Position numbers and translations under genes: made by a program. This document shows, piece by piece, positions 17,365 to 25,625 of a stretch of 60,445 nt of DNA. The first letter of the stretch is position 1. Each line of letters starts with the position of its first letter. The stretch is from Streptomyces sp. MBT53 (lineage in GTDB: Bacteria; Actinomycetota; Actinomycetes; Streptomycetales; Streptomycetaceae), in contig NZ_JAEQAZ010000033.1 of the NCBI RefSeq assembly GCF_016654115.1, forward strand, positions 1-60,445, written 5' to 3'. Under the pieces are notes generated by a model. It was not told the origin of the DNA, made no database searches, and saw nothing but the letters and a program-made list of their open reading frames with translations.

Positions 17365-17793
17365 CTACCGGCCGGAATTAGGTCCATCTCGACGATTCCG
17401 GCCCTCGCGGGATTCTCCCCTGGCATGTTTCGGGATCACGAACGAGGGCTGGCCGGAAAACACGAGAGAGATTTGCGCCAGGAGTCCGAGGAGAAAAACA
17501 ATCAGCCCCGCGAACGCAATTCCCAATGCGACCGGATTCACTGCGGCCGAACTCCCCGCGGGCGGCATCCAGGCGCCTCCGAGCAAAAGGATCGTCAACC
17601 CACTCAGGCACACGGCGTTGAGCACGGAACCAGATTCGAGCCTTTGACGCGCTTTCGGGCCAAGAATTCGCGAAAAAGCCATCGGTGACGTGCCTGCCGT
17701 AGGGTCGCGCCAATACTTCACTGTTTGCACCCAGGAGCGGACAGAAAAAGCAGCGAAAACGGCGGAACCTGCGAGAGCAGTCCAGGACGTCAC
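17365..17793 (-). CDS. Small membrane protein of unknown function
   Basis: A 142-residue protein with three likely membrane helices: WTALAGSAVFAAFSV near the start, LNAVCLSGLTILLLGGAW in the middle, then ALGIAFAGLIVFLLGLLAQI. A cytoplasmic loop has KARQRLESGS and the tail is basic. The base composition is less GC-rich than the core genes around it. The start is GTG 17793; a TTG at 17805 would overlap the stop of the preceding frame. It follows a frameshifted hydrophobic small gene by two bases, so the two were probably one operon. No function is assignable. Confidence 0.55.
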   Translation of the reverse strand: MTSWTALAGSAVFAAFSVRSWVQTVKYWRDPTAGTSPMAFSRILGPKARQRLESGSVLNAVCLSGLTILLLGGAWMPPAGSSAAVNPVALGIAFAGLIVFLLGLLAQISLVFSGQPSFVIPKHARGESREGRNRRDGPNSGR

Positions 17794-17795
17794 GG

Positions 17796-18105
17796 CTAGA
17801 ACCAACCCCCGATAATCGATCCGATATTCGAGATGATGTCATTCGCCACATTGCCGGCGACAGACCCTGCAGCCAGACCCACAACCACTCCGATCACCCC
17901 CCTGCCCCCATCGACGACTGTACCTTCCGGACCGACGAAACGTTCCGGTGATCGCGTCCGCCTCAAAGCCAGATTCGGCCACGCTGCCCGATATGCACCA
18001 ATCCAAGCTGATCTTCAGCGAGGTCGGCCCAGGACGGAGAAAAGCCGTTCGCGACCAACCCGTCGCGCTGCTCTGCATCGCCAGGACGCACTGCGCATTG
18101 GTCAT
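17796..18105 (-). pseudogene. Small gene with Gly-rich hydrophobic tail, frameshifted
   Basis: From ATG 18105 one frame reads a polar segment ending SVAESGFEADAITGTF. One base later coding continues in another frame as VGPEGTVVDGGRGVIGVVVG, then LAAGSVAGNVANDIISNIG and SIIGGWF before TAG 17796-17798. Removing one T from the TTT near 17938 would restore a single ~103-residue chain ending in a Gly-rich membrane helix. The tail resembles membrane-inserting peptides (bacteriocin- or holin-like), but that is only appearance. It may be a true frameshift or a sequencing error. Confidence 0.5.
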
Positions 18106-18199
18106 TTCCTCTTCGGCGCTTCCCCTCCTGATCGCCGCGGAGACCGCCGCCGCGTTGCACTGGGCGAGATGCGCCGGGCGCCCTTGACTACAGGTTTAT

Positions 18200-18442
18200 T
18201 CACAGTGGGAATCGAACCCACGGCCGACGGACCATGAGTCTGTCGGGGCTCCTCCAGCCTCGTGCCGACCAAAGCATTCGGGAAACACTGCACCTCGCCG
18301 ACGGCGGTACGTCGGCGAGGCACGGGTTCCGGGCCGCTTGGGCTCTTTCCTTCAGCCGACCCGGCCATATCCGGTCAAACATATCCGGGTGTCGCGTGTT
18401 CACGTACCTCATCAGGCTTCCCCAGGAGTTGCCGAGGTCCAT
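18200..18442 (-). CDS. Small hypothetical protein, possibly a gene fragment
   Basis: An 80-residue frame opening MDLGNSWGSLMRYVNTRHP, followed by DRIWPGRLKERAQAA. It continues through a strong hairpin (18293-18320) and stops inside a tRNA-3'-like sequence. The first ~40 residues have plausible protein character. The part over the hairpin and tRNA-like sequence does not, so this may be a gene truncated by integration at that site. It starts five bases after the preceding frame's stop. No family is recognised. Confidence 0.35.
   Translation of the reverse strand: MDLGNSWGSLMRYVNTRHPDMFDRIWPGRLKERAQAARNPCLADVPPSARCSVSRMLWSARGWRSPDRLMVRRPWVRFPL
18201..18243 (-). other. tRNA 3'-half-like sequence (third, diverged copy)
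   Basis: On the minus strand this reads CTCAT in an anticodon-like loop, then GGCCGTGGGTTCGATTCCCA, a T-arm with GTGGG/CCCAC stem around TTCGATT. No D-arm or 5' acceptor half precedes it. It resembles, with changes, the tRNA half in the 183-bp repeats at 25.9 and 47.4 kb, and is best read as an old attachment-site scar. Confidence 0.5.
18293..18320. terminator. Perfect 10-bp hairpin
   Basis: CCTCGCCGAC (18293-18302) and GTCGGCGAGG (18311-18320) form a perfect stem with an 8-base loop. No T run follows. It lies next to the tRNA-like sequence and may be a terminator or part of an attachment region. Confidence 0.5.
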
Positions 18443-18447
18443 TGCCG

Positions 18448-18687
18448 TCAGGTGATCACCCAGGTAGGACAGTCGATTTCCTTCTGTACCTTCTTCGAGC
18501 AGTTGGCCAGGTCGTACCGGCACGAGTTGGGCTTCGACCCGATCTCCTGGCCGGTGAGTGCTGCGACGGCGCTTTCGAATGGGATGCCGCACGGGATCCG
18601 TGGGCGCCCCAGGACCAGATCGCCGACTTGCTGTCCCACGCTCACCGGAGACAGCGCAAGGCCCTGTCCGGGCTGAGGCTGTCGCAC
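18448..18687 (-). CDS. Small hypothetical protein, possibly the end of a secreted protein
   Basis: The frame encodes 79 residues, with a convincing C-terminal half: FESAVAALTGQEIGSKPN, then CRYDLANCSKKVQKEIDCP. The spaced cysteines suggest an exported, disulfide-bonded protein. The N-terminal half is less convincing and no signal peptide is present, so the 5' end may be lost. It is followed by the small frame at 18442. Unidentified. Confidence 0.35.
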   Translation of the reverse strand: MRQPQPGQGLALSPVSVGQQVGDLVLGRPRIPCGIPFESAVAALTGQEIGSKPNSCRYDLANCSKKVQKEIDCPTWVIT

Positions 18688-18731
18688 ACCGTGACCAGCA
18701 GCCTTACAGGTGTCGACGACCCCAAGGCCTC

Positions 18732-21700
18732 TCAGCGAGGCTTGATGTCGATGAACGAGACGGTGTCAGGGTTGTCGCTCCTGAACACCGCGATCTTGCT
18801 GTCCGAGGGGAGTGCCACGTAGACGAGACGGTTGTCCGGGCTGACCGCGATGGCCGCTGGGGCGCTGCCGACCGGGATCGGTCTGCCTACGGCGGCGTTC
18901 GTGTTCGCGTCGATCGCCGACACGCTCGTGCCGAAGAAGTTCGCTACGTAGGCGCGCTGCCCGTTCGGGCTGAAGGCCATGCCGAAGTGCGGCCCGTCGT
19001 CGAGGGGGATGCCGCTCGCAGTGGTCTGACCGGTGGTGGTGTCGATGACCGTCAGCCCGTCGGCGCGGGGGTCCGTGCCTCCCACGGCATAGAGGTAACG
19101 TCCGTTCGGGCTGAGCTCCATGTTGTCGGGGGCGAAGCCGATCGTGCCGCGGTTCTCGGTGGTCTTGCCCGTCTCGGTGTCGATGACCGACAGCGTTCCC
19201 GACTTGCCGTGGCTGACGTAGATGTGTCGTCCGTCCTGGTCCACTGCCGCACCTGTGAGGCTCTTGCCGAGAGGGATCGGGGGACTGGTGGTCGTGTTTG
19301 TCGTCGTGTCGATCACGGATGCTGTGTGTGAGCCGGAATTGAGCACGAGGACGCGTCGGCCGTCCGCCGCGGCCGTCACCTCGGTCGGCCGGTCGGCAAC
19401 CGGGATCGGTTTGCCGACGGTCGTGTTCTCCAGGCTGCTGATCACTGTCACGCTGTCGGTCACGACGCTCGCGACGTATACATAGTCACCGTCATGGGCG
19501 ACCGCCACCCCTGCCAGGCCTTTGCCCAGGGAGAGTGGTCTGCCCATGGCCTTCTTCGTTGCCGTGTCGATGATCACCAGCTGGCCCGGCGCCTTGTCTC
19601 CCGTCAGGTCGGGCGCGATACCCGTCCCGCGCAGCGCGGTCGTGACGTAGAGGCGGCTGCCGTCGGGGCTGAGGGCGAGAAAGTACGGCGAAGCCTTGAG
19701 CACCGGAGCATGAGCGAGACGGTCGGCGACGACCCCGCCGGTGGCAGCCAGCAGCGGTATGCCGGCAAGGGCCGCGATCAGGACTGTGCGGCGCAGGCGC
19801 ACCAGGTCGACGGTGGTGGAGCGGCGGGCCAGGAGCACGGCAGCACCCGCGAGCGCCAACAGCGTGGCGGCGAAGACGGCGACGGTGAGATGCGAGTCGT
19901 CGTACCGGGTGTACGTGACGAGCGCGATGGCGCAGGCGCCGCCGAACCAGCCGGCGAGCAGGGACAGACCGAACCGGCGCGGTGCCGTCACCGCCGCCCA
20001 CAGGGGCACGCATACCGCCGACATGGCAGCCGCCAGGTAGGGCCACGTCGGGTCGGCGTAGCCGAAGCCGCCTTGGAGGACGTACCGGCGGGCGATTCGG
20101 TAGAGCTCATCGGCGAGGACCACGGCGCCGGACACCGCGGCCATGCCGCCCACGCAGGTCGCGATCCAGGTCCGCAGGTTGTTCGGCCGCCGGAACTCGA
20201 AGCGGACGGTTCCGCTCCGCAGCAGCACGTACACGGTGACGCAGGCCCCGAACGCGAGGACGATGTGGCCGGCGAGGACGAGCCGGAAAGCCACCTCGCT
20301 GCTGTCGGGCTTCTGCAGTGCGAAGTACACCAGTCCCCACGTGGACGCGGCGGCCGCGCCGAGCATGACGCCGGACCCGATGAGTTCTTTGGTACGGGGC
20401 AGGAACGCGCAGACGCCTGCCGCGAGTGCCGCTGCGGCCATCGCCGTCACGTACCAGAGGATGTCTCGTCCGGGGCCGCTGGAGAGATGGTCGTAGTCGG
20501 AGCGGACGTCCAGGACGACGGCGGCAACCAGCAAGGCGGCGGCCACGAGGGGGAACATGCCGGTGACGTCGGCGAGTCGTATGACGAGCACCCGGTCCCG
20601 CGCCCGGTGCCACACCTCGGCGCCGAGGATCTTGACGTCCTGCAGGAGCCGGGCGGCAGGGCTCTGCGGCGGTGGGATCCCGGGCTCCGGGGCGGCTGAG
20701 GGCGCCGGCCCTGGTTCGGTGGCGGACTCGTCTCGCGCTTCCGGTCGGCTCGTCCCGTGCTCGCGTTCCATGCCGGGCTCGGGCCCCAGCTCTCGACCAG
20801 TACCGCGCTGAACCCCTGACCCCGCTGAGACCGGAGTCCCGGGCTCAGACTCCGTCTCCGTCATCGTCACCACTGCGTCTGCGTCGGATCGCGGCGGTTC
20901 CCCCAGCCGCGTCCGTGCCGCTGCCGACACCAGCCTGCTGTCGTCCTGCGCCAGGCGCCGGAATGCTTCGGTGACCCGGCGTCGTACGAAGTCGTTGCCG
21001 ATCCGGTGCAGATGGTCCAGCCCGTCCAGGGCGGCGAGCCGGTCGGTGGCGATCGGGCTGGTCAGGGCATGGCTGAGATGGGCCGGCAGGGACCAGTTGA
21101 CGTTCCGGGCGATGACGATGCGGCCCTCGACGTTGTCCTGCTTCTTCGGGCGCTGTTGGGGTCTCTCGTCGACGACCCGTTCGTGGACGTAGCTGTAGAG
21201 CTCGTCCAGCGTGATGTCGCCGTCGCCGTCGAGGTCGGCGCTGCCGTCGCGCAGACCCGCCACCAGGTGCCGGGTGAATACGGACTGGGCGGCGCTTCCG
21301 TGCAGTTGGTCGCCTTCGAAGGAGAACTGGGTGGCGTCGGAGGCCGTCAGAACGGTCCGGCCACGGCCCCGGAACCGTTCCAGCGTGTGCACTTGGGCGT
21401 CGTCCTTGGTCAGGCCGTCGGCGGGGAAGGCGCCGCTGTAGCAGCAGTCGAGGATCAGTACGTTCTGCCGGGACATGCTGCCGGACATGGCCTGGTCGAT
21501 CTGTTCGGCGGGCAGCGACGTGAACAGCAGGCTGTCCCGCCGGGTGTTGGCCGTCGCCAGGTAGAGGCGGCCGTCGTCGTCCTTGAGGCCGTGGCCGGTG
21601 AAGTACAGCAGGGTGAGGTCGTCGCGCCGTCGGTCGCGGTAGAGATCGGCGATGGCCTCACCGACGCGGTAGTGCGGCTCGTTGATCAGCGTGGTGACCT

Positions 21701-21833
21701 CGAAGCCGGCGATGTCGGGATGCTTGAGTACGGTGGCCAGCGCGTCCGCGTCGTACGCGGGGGCGGTCAGCCGCCGTAGTCCTTCGTCCTCGTGGTCGTA
21801 CGTGGCGATCAGCAGCGCCACCCGCCGGGCCAT
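18732..21833 (-). CDS. Caspase-like (peptidase C14) protein with membrane helices and beta-propeller
   Basis: A 1033-residue multidomain protein. Residues 1-260 form a caspase-like domain: catalytic His in LLYFTGHGLKDDDG (~ H81) and Cys in VLILDCCYSGAF (~ C131), plus SVFTRHLVAGLRDG. Then comes an EF-hand-like DLDGDGDITLDELY, which could bind calcium. A Glu/Pro-rich low-complexity region follows (~345-420), then about eight membrane helices (~430-720), and a C-terminal YVTN-type beta-propeller with repeats such as LALSPDGSRLYVTTAL and AIAVSPDNRLVYVALP. The design suggests a membrane-anchored protease whose outer propeller senses a ligand, with a cytosolic caspase as executioner. The ATG lies two bases after the stop of the EACC1-like partner. 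Programmed death or conflict is the likely role, inferred from family precedent. Confidence 0.85.
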   Translation of the reverse strand: MARRVALLIATYDHEDEGLRRLTAPAYDADALATVLKHPDIAGFEVTTLINEPHYRVGEAIADLYRDRRRDDLTLLYFTGHGLKDDDGRLYLATANTRRDSLLFTSLPAEQIDQAMSGSMSRQNVLILDCCYSGAFPADGLTKDDAQVHTLERFRGRGRTVLTASDATQFSFEGDQLHGSAAQSVFTRHLVAGLRDGSADLDGDGDITLDELYSYVHERVVDERPQQRPKKQDNVEGRIVIARNVNWSLPAHLSHALTSPIATDRLAALDGLDHLHRIGNDFVRRRVTEAFRRLAQDDSRLVSAAARTRLGEPPRSDADAVVTMTETESEPGTPVSAGSGVQRGTGRELGPEPGMEREHGTSRPEARDESATEPGPAPSAAPEPGIPPPQSPAARLLQDVKILGAEVWHRARDRVLVIRLADVTGMFPLVAAALLVAAVVLDVRSDYDHLSSGPGRDILWYVTAMAAAALAAGVCAFLPRTKELIGSGVMLGAAAASTWGLVYFALQKPDSSEVAFRLVLAGHIVLAFGACVTVYVLLRSGTVRFEFRRPNNLRTWIATCVGGMAAVSGAVVLADELYRIARRYVLQGGFGYADPTWPYLAAAMSAVCVPLWAAVTAPRRFGLSLLAGWFGGACAIALVTYTRYDDSHLTVAVFAATLLALAGAAVLLARRSTTVDLVRLRRTVLIAALAGIPLLAATGGVVADRLAHAPVLKASPYFLALSPDGSRLYVTTALRGTGIAPDLTGDKAPGQLVIIDTATKKAMGRPLSLGKGLAGVAVAHDGDYVYVASVVTDSVTVISSLENTTVGKPIPVADRPTEVTAAADGRRVLVLNSGSHTASVIDTTTNTTTSPPIPLGKSLTGAAVDQDGRHIYVSHGKSGTLSVIDTETGKTTENRGTIGFAPDNMELSPNGRYLYAVGGTDPRADGLTVIDTTTGQTTASGIPLDDGPHFGMAFSPNGQRAYVANFFGTSVSAIDANTNAAVGRPIPVGSAPAAIAVSPDNRLVYVALPSDSKIAVFRSDNPDTVSFIDIKPR

Positions 21834-21835
21834 GG

Positions 21836-22228
21836 TCAGCCGCCGGTGTGACGGCGAACGAACGTGTCGATCAGATCGCGCCGCTCGTCCGCGGACGGGT
21901 GCTCCAGTTCGATCGTGTCGCCGTCGATGGTCACGGAGACCCGATGTCGGGCCGACTGTCGACCGAGCCAGTCCCGGACCGTCTCGACGAGCACGGTGAA
22001 CATCCCGCCGGACGCGCCCAGTGCCACGAGTATCGCGCCCGCGGTGACCGGGTCGGCGCCCTTGGCCCCGTCCGGGGCTGCCGTCCCCGGCGCGTGCCGC
22101 ACCGACTCGACGTCCAACTCGGCGATCTCGGCGCGCAGTCGGCGGGCCTGACGCGCGGCTGTCTCGGGGTCGGCCTCCGGATCGGCCACGACGACCAGCA
22201 CCACGTCTCCAGAGCCATCGCCTTCCAT
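21836..22228 (-). CDS. EACC1-like small partner of the caspase-type effector
   Basis: A 130-residue protein with an N-terminal alpha/beta segment (DVVLVVVADPEADPETAARQ), one hydrophobic helix (VTAGAILVALGASGGMFTVL), then VRDWLGRQSARHRVSVTIDG and a short beta tail. This layout, immediately upstream of a caspase-like gene, matches what I recall of effector-associated constant component 1 (EACC1) in actinobacterial conflict systems. It may hold the effector inactive or dock it to a sensor. The start is ATG 22228 with GGGGGA upstream. The stop is two bases before the caspase ATG, so they form one operon. Confidence 0.72.
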   Translation of the reverse strand: MEGDGSGDVVLVVVADPEADPETAARQARRLRAEIAELDVESVRHAPGTAAPDGAKGADPVTAGAILVALGASGGMFTVLVETVRDWLGRQSARHRVSVTIDGDTIELEHPSADERRDLIDTFVRRHTGG

Positions 22229-22349
22229 GTGTCCCCCGATTACGATGCGCAGCGCCCCTGTAACCGACAGTCTGACGTCTTGCCCGTTCCGGCGGGAGCC
22301 CTTGGGCGCATGCGACGGCTGAAGTTCTCACCCCGATGGCCTGAAAAGC

Positions 22350-22545
22350 GGCCGCAGTTGGAGATTCGTGCCAGGGCGTCGTTGAAGGTCTCGTCCGTTG
22401 CGTGAGGTGTGACCTTGACGGTGGTGATCCCGCCGTCGGCCTGGAACTCGCCGTCCTCGCAGGTCGAGGAACCCCGCTCCGCGCCGCTGTTCGAAGCCGA
22501 CGGGCCCTGGCTGTGAAATCCGCCGGCCTTCGTAGGACTTGAGGT
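22350..22545 (-). pseudogene. C-terminal fragment of a secreted/lipoprotein-like sensor domain
   Basis: The minus strand encodes GSSTCEDGEFQADGGITTVK followed by VTPHATDETFNDALARISNC, with two Cys. The TVKVTP-x-ATDxTFxxALAR-x-xxC pattern looks like the end of an actinobacterial exported sensor or lipoprotein domain. No start codon with a signal peptide precedes it, and the frame then runs into non-coding sequence. It is a remnant upstream of the EACC1-caspase operon. Confidence 0.4.
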
Positions 22546-22811
22546 GGATTTGAGCTCGGCGGCAAAGCGAGTTGATCTCGCCGGTAAAGCGATCACCAAG
22601 CTCATTGACCTTTCAAGTTTCGCCCGGCTAGCTTCCAGTCACGCCGCAAACGACCAGATCAGCGCGGTGCGAGGCGGGGGGCGCGTCAACGGCGATCAGC
22701 CATGTCCCCGCAGGGTTTCTCAGCCGCACTTCGTGGGGCTTCACTTGACCCACCGAGCGACCCGCAAAGCGGGGTACGCCGGTGAAATCGGGGAATCGGG
22801 GAATTTCCTTC

Positions 22812-24305
22812 ATGACCAAAACATCTGGCAGACGTCTGTCTCTGGCCACCGCCTTGAGCGTCGTCGCCGCATCGGCGGTGATCGGCCTGGGCCTGTCGTC
22901 GCCGGCCAATGCCGTCTGCACACAGAGCACGAGCGACTCACCCGGCTGCGGCAGCACCAGCAGCCCGTCCCCCACCACTTCGCCCTCACCGTCGGCCACC
23001 GACGTCAAGCCCACGGACTCCGCGGCGCCGCCCTCCAGCGGGCCGACGATCACCGCGGCGCCCAGCCCGAGCACCCTGGCCCCCGTGTCCGGCGCCGCCA
23101 CGGTCAAGGGCGTCTTCACCCTGGGCAACGGTTCACCGCTGGCCGGCGCCACGGTGACCCTGACCCCGGTGGACGAGGCACTGCCGGCGGACGGCAGCAC
23201 CATCACGCCGACGACCGTGGGCACGGCGACCACAGCCGCGGACGGCAGCTGGTCGTTCACGCTGCCCTCGACCCTCCCGAGCAGCCTGCAGACCTACGCG
23301 GACGACAACGGAGGCGTGCTCTCCCTGGAAGCGTCCTTCTACGGTCAGGCCCCGGACGGCACCGTGCTGACCGGTACCGACTACGTGGACGCGGGCGTGG
23401 CCACCGGTTCCGCGACCACGGAGGGCTCGGCCGCGGCCCGTGCCGAGGCGTCGGACACCGTGGCGATCCACCCCGACACGGACGAGACGCAGGTGACGCC
23501 GGCGGACTCGACCCTGGTCGACACCGCCGACACCCCCTCCGACACGGCCATGAACACCTGGCAGTCGGCGGACGGCACCTCGGCCGCCACCTTCGATCCC
23601 AACGTGGCCGACGGCGTGGACTACAGCGCCGTGAAGCCGAAGATCGGTGTGCCGGTCTGCGTGCCGAGCAAGCACGTGATCAGACAGCACGACTACTACA
23701 CCTCCGTCGGTGAGGCGCACGCGTACTACGACACCACCGCCGCCTTCGAGTACAACAACACCCTGTCCAGCACCTGGGGCGTGGCAACCAGCGTCGACGG
23801 CGAACACTGGTCCATCACCGGAAAGGTCTCGCGCAAGAGCAGCACCGGCCACGCCGTGGGCTTCGCGAACCAGGGTCCGTACTGGGCCAAGCGATTCCAG
23901 ATCCCGGTCGAGTACCAGGACGTCGACCACCAGGTCGCCTGCCCCAACCACAAGGTCACGCACTCGTACTCCATCCTCCCGGTCAAGTACGACATTCCCG
24001 CCGGGGGCGCGGTGTCGAAGTACGGCGGCGATGTGAGCAACAAGGACGGAGCGAGCGCGTACCGGAACTCCAATCCGTCCTACCGTGCGGTCCTCGGCAA
24101 GAAGCAGTACGTGACGATCACCTCGGGAACCTCCATCACCATCGGCTATGCCGCCAAGGTGTTCGGAGTGACGATCAGCCTCGACACCGAGTACGGCAAC
24201 TCGCACTTCCAGAAAATCACCGCGGGGTCGGGCAGCTCGGAGCACGACATCTGGGGCGCCAAGGGCAAGATTTCGGGGAACCCCGGTGTCATCTACTCGT
24301 TCTAG
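22812..24305 (+). CDS. Large secreted protein of unknown function
   Basis: A 497-residue precursor. The Sec signal peptide has basic KTSGRR, then LATALSVVAASAVIGLGL, with cleavage after ANA. Residues ~40-95 are a Ser/Thr/Pro-rich linker. Residues ~98-190 form a carboxypeptidase-regulatory or CNA-B-like beta-sandwich (VKGVFTLGNGSPLAGATVTL). The remainder has Tyr- and His-rich beta sequence (YYTSVGEAHAYYDT, AKVFGVTISLDTEYGNSHFQ) without a known catalytic motif. The ATG at 22812 follows a weak GGGGAA. Its stop overlaps the start of a lipoprotein gene by 20 bases, so the two are likely cotranslated surface components. It could be a cell-surface adhesin or a contact-dependent factor; that is speculation. 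Confidence 0.7.
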   Translation: MTKTSGRRLSLATALSVVAASAVIGLGLSSPANAVCTQSTSDSPGCGSTSSPSPTTSPSPSATDVKPTDSAAPPSSGPTITAAPSPSTLAPVSGAATVKGVFTLGNGSPLAGATVTLTPVDEALPADGSTITPTTVGTATTAADGSWSFTLPSTLPSSLQTYADDNGGVLSLEASFYGQAPDGTVLTGTDYVDAGVATGSATTEGSAAARAEASDTVAIHPDTDETQVTPADSTLVDTADTPSDTAMNTWQSADGTSAATFDPNVADGVDYSAVKPKIGVPVCVPSKHVIRQHDYYTSVGEAHAYYDTTAAFEYNNTLSSTWGVATSVDGEHWSITGKVSRKSSTGHAVGFANQGPYWAKRFQIPVEYQDVDHQVACPNHKVTHSYSILPVKYDIPAGGAVSKYGGDVSNKDGASAYRNSNPSYRAVLGKKQYVTITSGTSITIGYAAKVFGVTISLDTEYGNSHFQKITAGSGSSEHDIWGAKGKISGNPGVIYSF

Positions 24306-24855
24306 CGGCCGAGGCCGCGCCCAGGCACTCGCCGTGACAGCCCTGTTGGCCCTCGCGACAGGTTGCGCGGGCTCCACCGGCGGCGGGGTCACGGCGGGGA
24401 CGGCGCTGCAGGCGGAGGGGCCGGGAACATCCGGTTCCCTCGGCTTCTCGGACGTGAAGGTCGGCGACGTCTACCGGATGGCCTTCCCCCTCACGAGGAA
24501 CACGTCCAAGCAAGCCGTCTCCGTCACGGGGGTGAAGCTCCGCAACATCCCGGCGGGTGTCAAGGTCCTCGGCTACGCGGTCTACTCGGTGAAGGACACG
24601 CCCGGCTACCGACTGGGCTACCAGGAGACCACCCACCCCACCGCCGGCGACGTGGACCTCGACAAGTACCCGAACTACGCCGGGCACCCGTACACCATCA
24701 AACCGGGGGCACTCAGCGACAAGTACGCGGTGGTACGGCTCAAGGTCACCGCGAAGGTGGCAGCACCCATCTCCGGCTGCGAGGCGGACTACACCCAGGC
24801 GGGTCAGCCCCATCATCAGACCCTGGCCTGCAAGTTCGGGCTCGACATGACCTGA
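24286..24855 (+). CDS. Lipoprotein coupled to the upstream secreted protein
   Basis: A 189-residue precursor. Lipoprotein signal RGRAQALAVTALLALATGCA has lipobox LATGC (Cys ~ residue 27). The mature part is a single beta domain (GFSDVKVGDVYRMAFPLTRN, VSVTGVKLRNIPAGVKVLGY) with a Cys pair near the end (ISGCEADY, TLACKFG). The start is GTG 24286 inside the previous gene, which overlaps it by 20 bases. The two probably form a surface pair. A strong terminator follows 26 bases later. No recognised family. Confidence 0.7.
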   Translation: MSSTRSSGRGRAQALAVTALLALATGCAGSTGGGVTAGTALQAEGPGTSGSLGFSDVKVGDVYRMAFPLTRNTSKQAVSVTGVKLRNIPAGVKVLGYAVYSVKDTPGYRLGYQETTHPTAGDVDLDKYPNYAGHPYTIKPGALSDKYAVVRLKVTAKVAAPISGCEADYTQAGQPHHQTLACKFGLDMT

Positions 24856-24880
24856 ACGAGCTCGCCCGCACAACCCACCG

Positions 24881-24917
24881 GTGACGCCCTGCCCCGACTG
24901 CTCGGGCGGGGCGTCAC
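24881..24917 (+). terminator. Strong intrinsic-type terminator
   Basis: GTGACGCCCTGCCC (24881-24894) pairs with GGGCGGGGCGTCAC (24904-24917), one G-T wobble and a 9-base loop, just after the lipoprotein stop. Confidence 0.8.
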
Positions 24918-25217
24918 CCGCTCCCCGCACGCAAGCGGCCCGAGGGCGACGGAGGTGACGACTACGTGCCCCCCGGCCACCAGTGCGATCCCCCTCACCG
25001 GCACCAGCGGCGTCACCGCGCCCACCGACGGCCTGTTCGACCCCGGCATCGCCCTCGACTCCAGCGACCACGGCCGCCTTGGGTACGCGCCGTCGGTCCC
25101 GCGCAGGCGGGACAGCTCCGCGTTCTCTTGCCGGTGCAGTGGAAGGACCGCTGATGCGCCCCAGAGACATCGATCACCGAGGTCAGAAGCCGACAGACGT
25201 GATCCTGCCTCAGAGGA
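24918..25217. other. Intergenic stretch with no supported gene
   Basis: Short frames exist here on both strands but none has a ribosome-binding site or coherent protein character. I see no RNA gene or repeat. Confidence 0.5.
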
Positions 25218-25625
25218 TCAGGCTCGTGCGTCTCGCTGCTGCACTTCCTTAAGGACTCCAGCCACCGTCACGAAGTCATTGTCCACGTGGAGGACGGTGT
25301 GCCCGTGGTGGACAGCTGTCGCGCACACCAACAGGTCCATCGGTCCCGCCGCCCGATGCCGACCCTGCTGGGTCAGCTTGTACTGGGCGGTGTCGACCCA
25401 ACGCCAGGCATTCTTCGGAACCGGCGAGAGCACGCAGAGCGCATCCAACTCCTCCGCCAGTTCGTCCCGGTGGGCAGGGCTGGTTGCCGAGTAGAGAAAT
25501 TCGGCACGTGTCGGCTCACAGAGGTGGAACACCCCGGCGGCAATGTGTCCCTCCCAGGGACGCAACGCGCCCGGGGTGCGGAACAGGTGCCACAGAGCCG
25601 AGGTGTCCACCAGATACGTGATCAC
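25218..25625 (-). CDS. VapC-type PIN-domain toxin
   Basis: A 135-residue PIN-domain ribonuclease. The first catalytic Asp is in MITYLVDTSALWHLF, an acidic Glu follows in EPTRAEFLYSA, the third acidic site is in AAGPMDLLVCATA, and the last strand is TVLHVDNDFVTVA, with Asp-Asn-Asp. All four acidic positions of VapC enzymes are present, so it looks active. VapC toxins cleave tRNA or rRNA and are held by VapB. The start GTG overlaps the TGA of a short VapB-like frame. The antitoxin's N-terminal DNA-binding half is gone, which leaves an apparently unbalanced toxin. A degraded second copy lies at 16966-17195. Confidence 0.85.
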   Translation of the reverse strand: MITYLVDTSALWHLFRTPGALRPWEGHIAAGVFHLCEPTRAEFLYSATSPAHRDELAEELDALCVLSPVPKNAWRWVDTAQYKLTQQGRHRAAGPMDLLVCATAVHHGHTVLHVDNDFVTVAGVLKEVQQRDARA

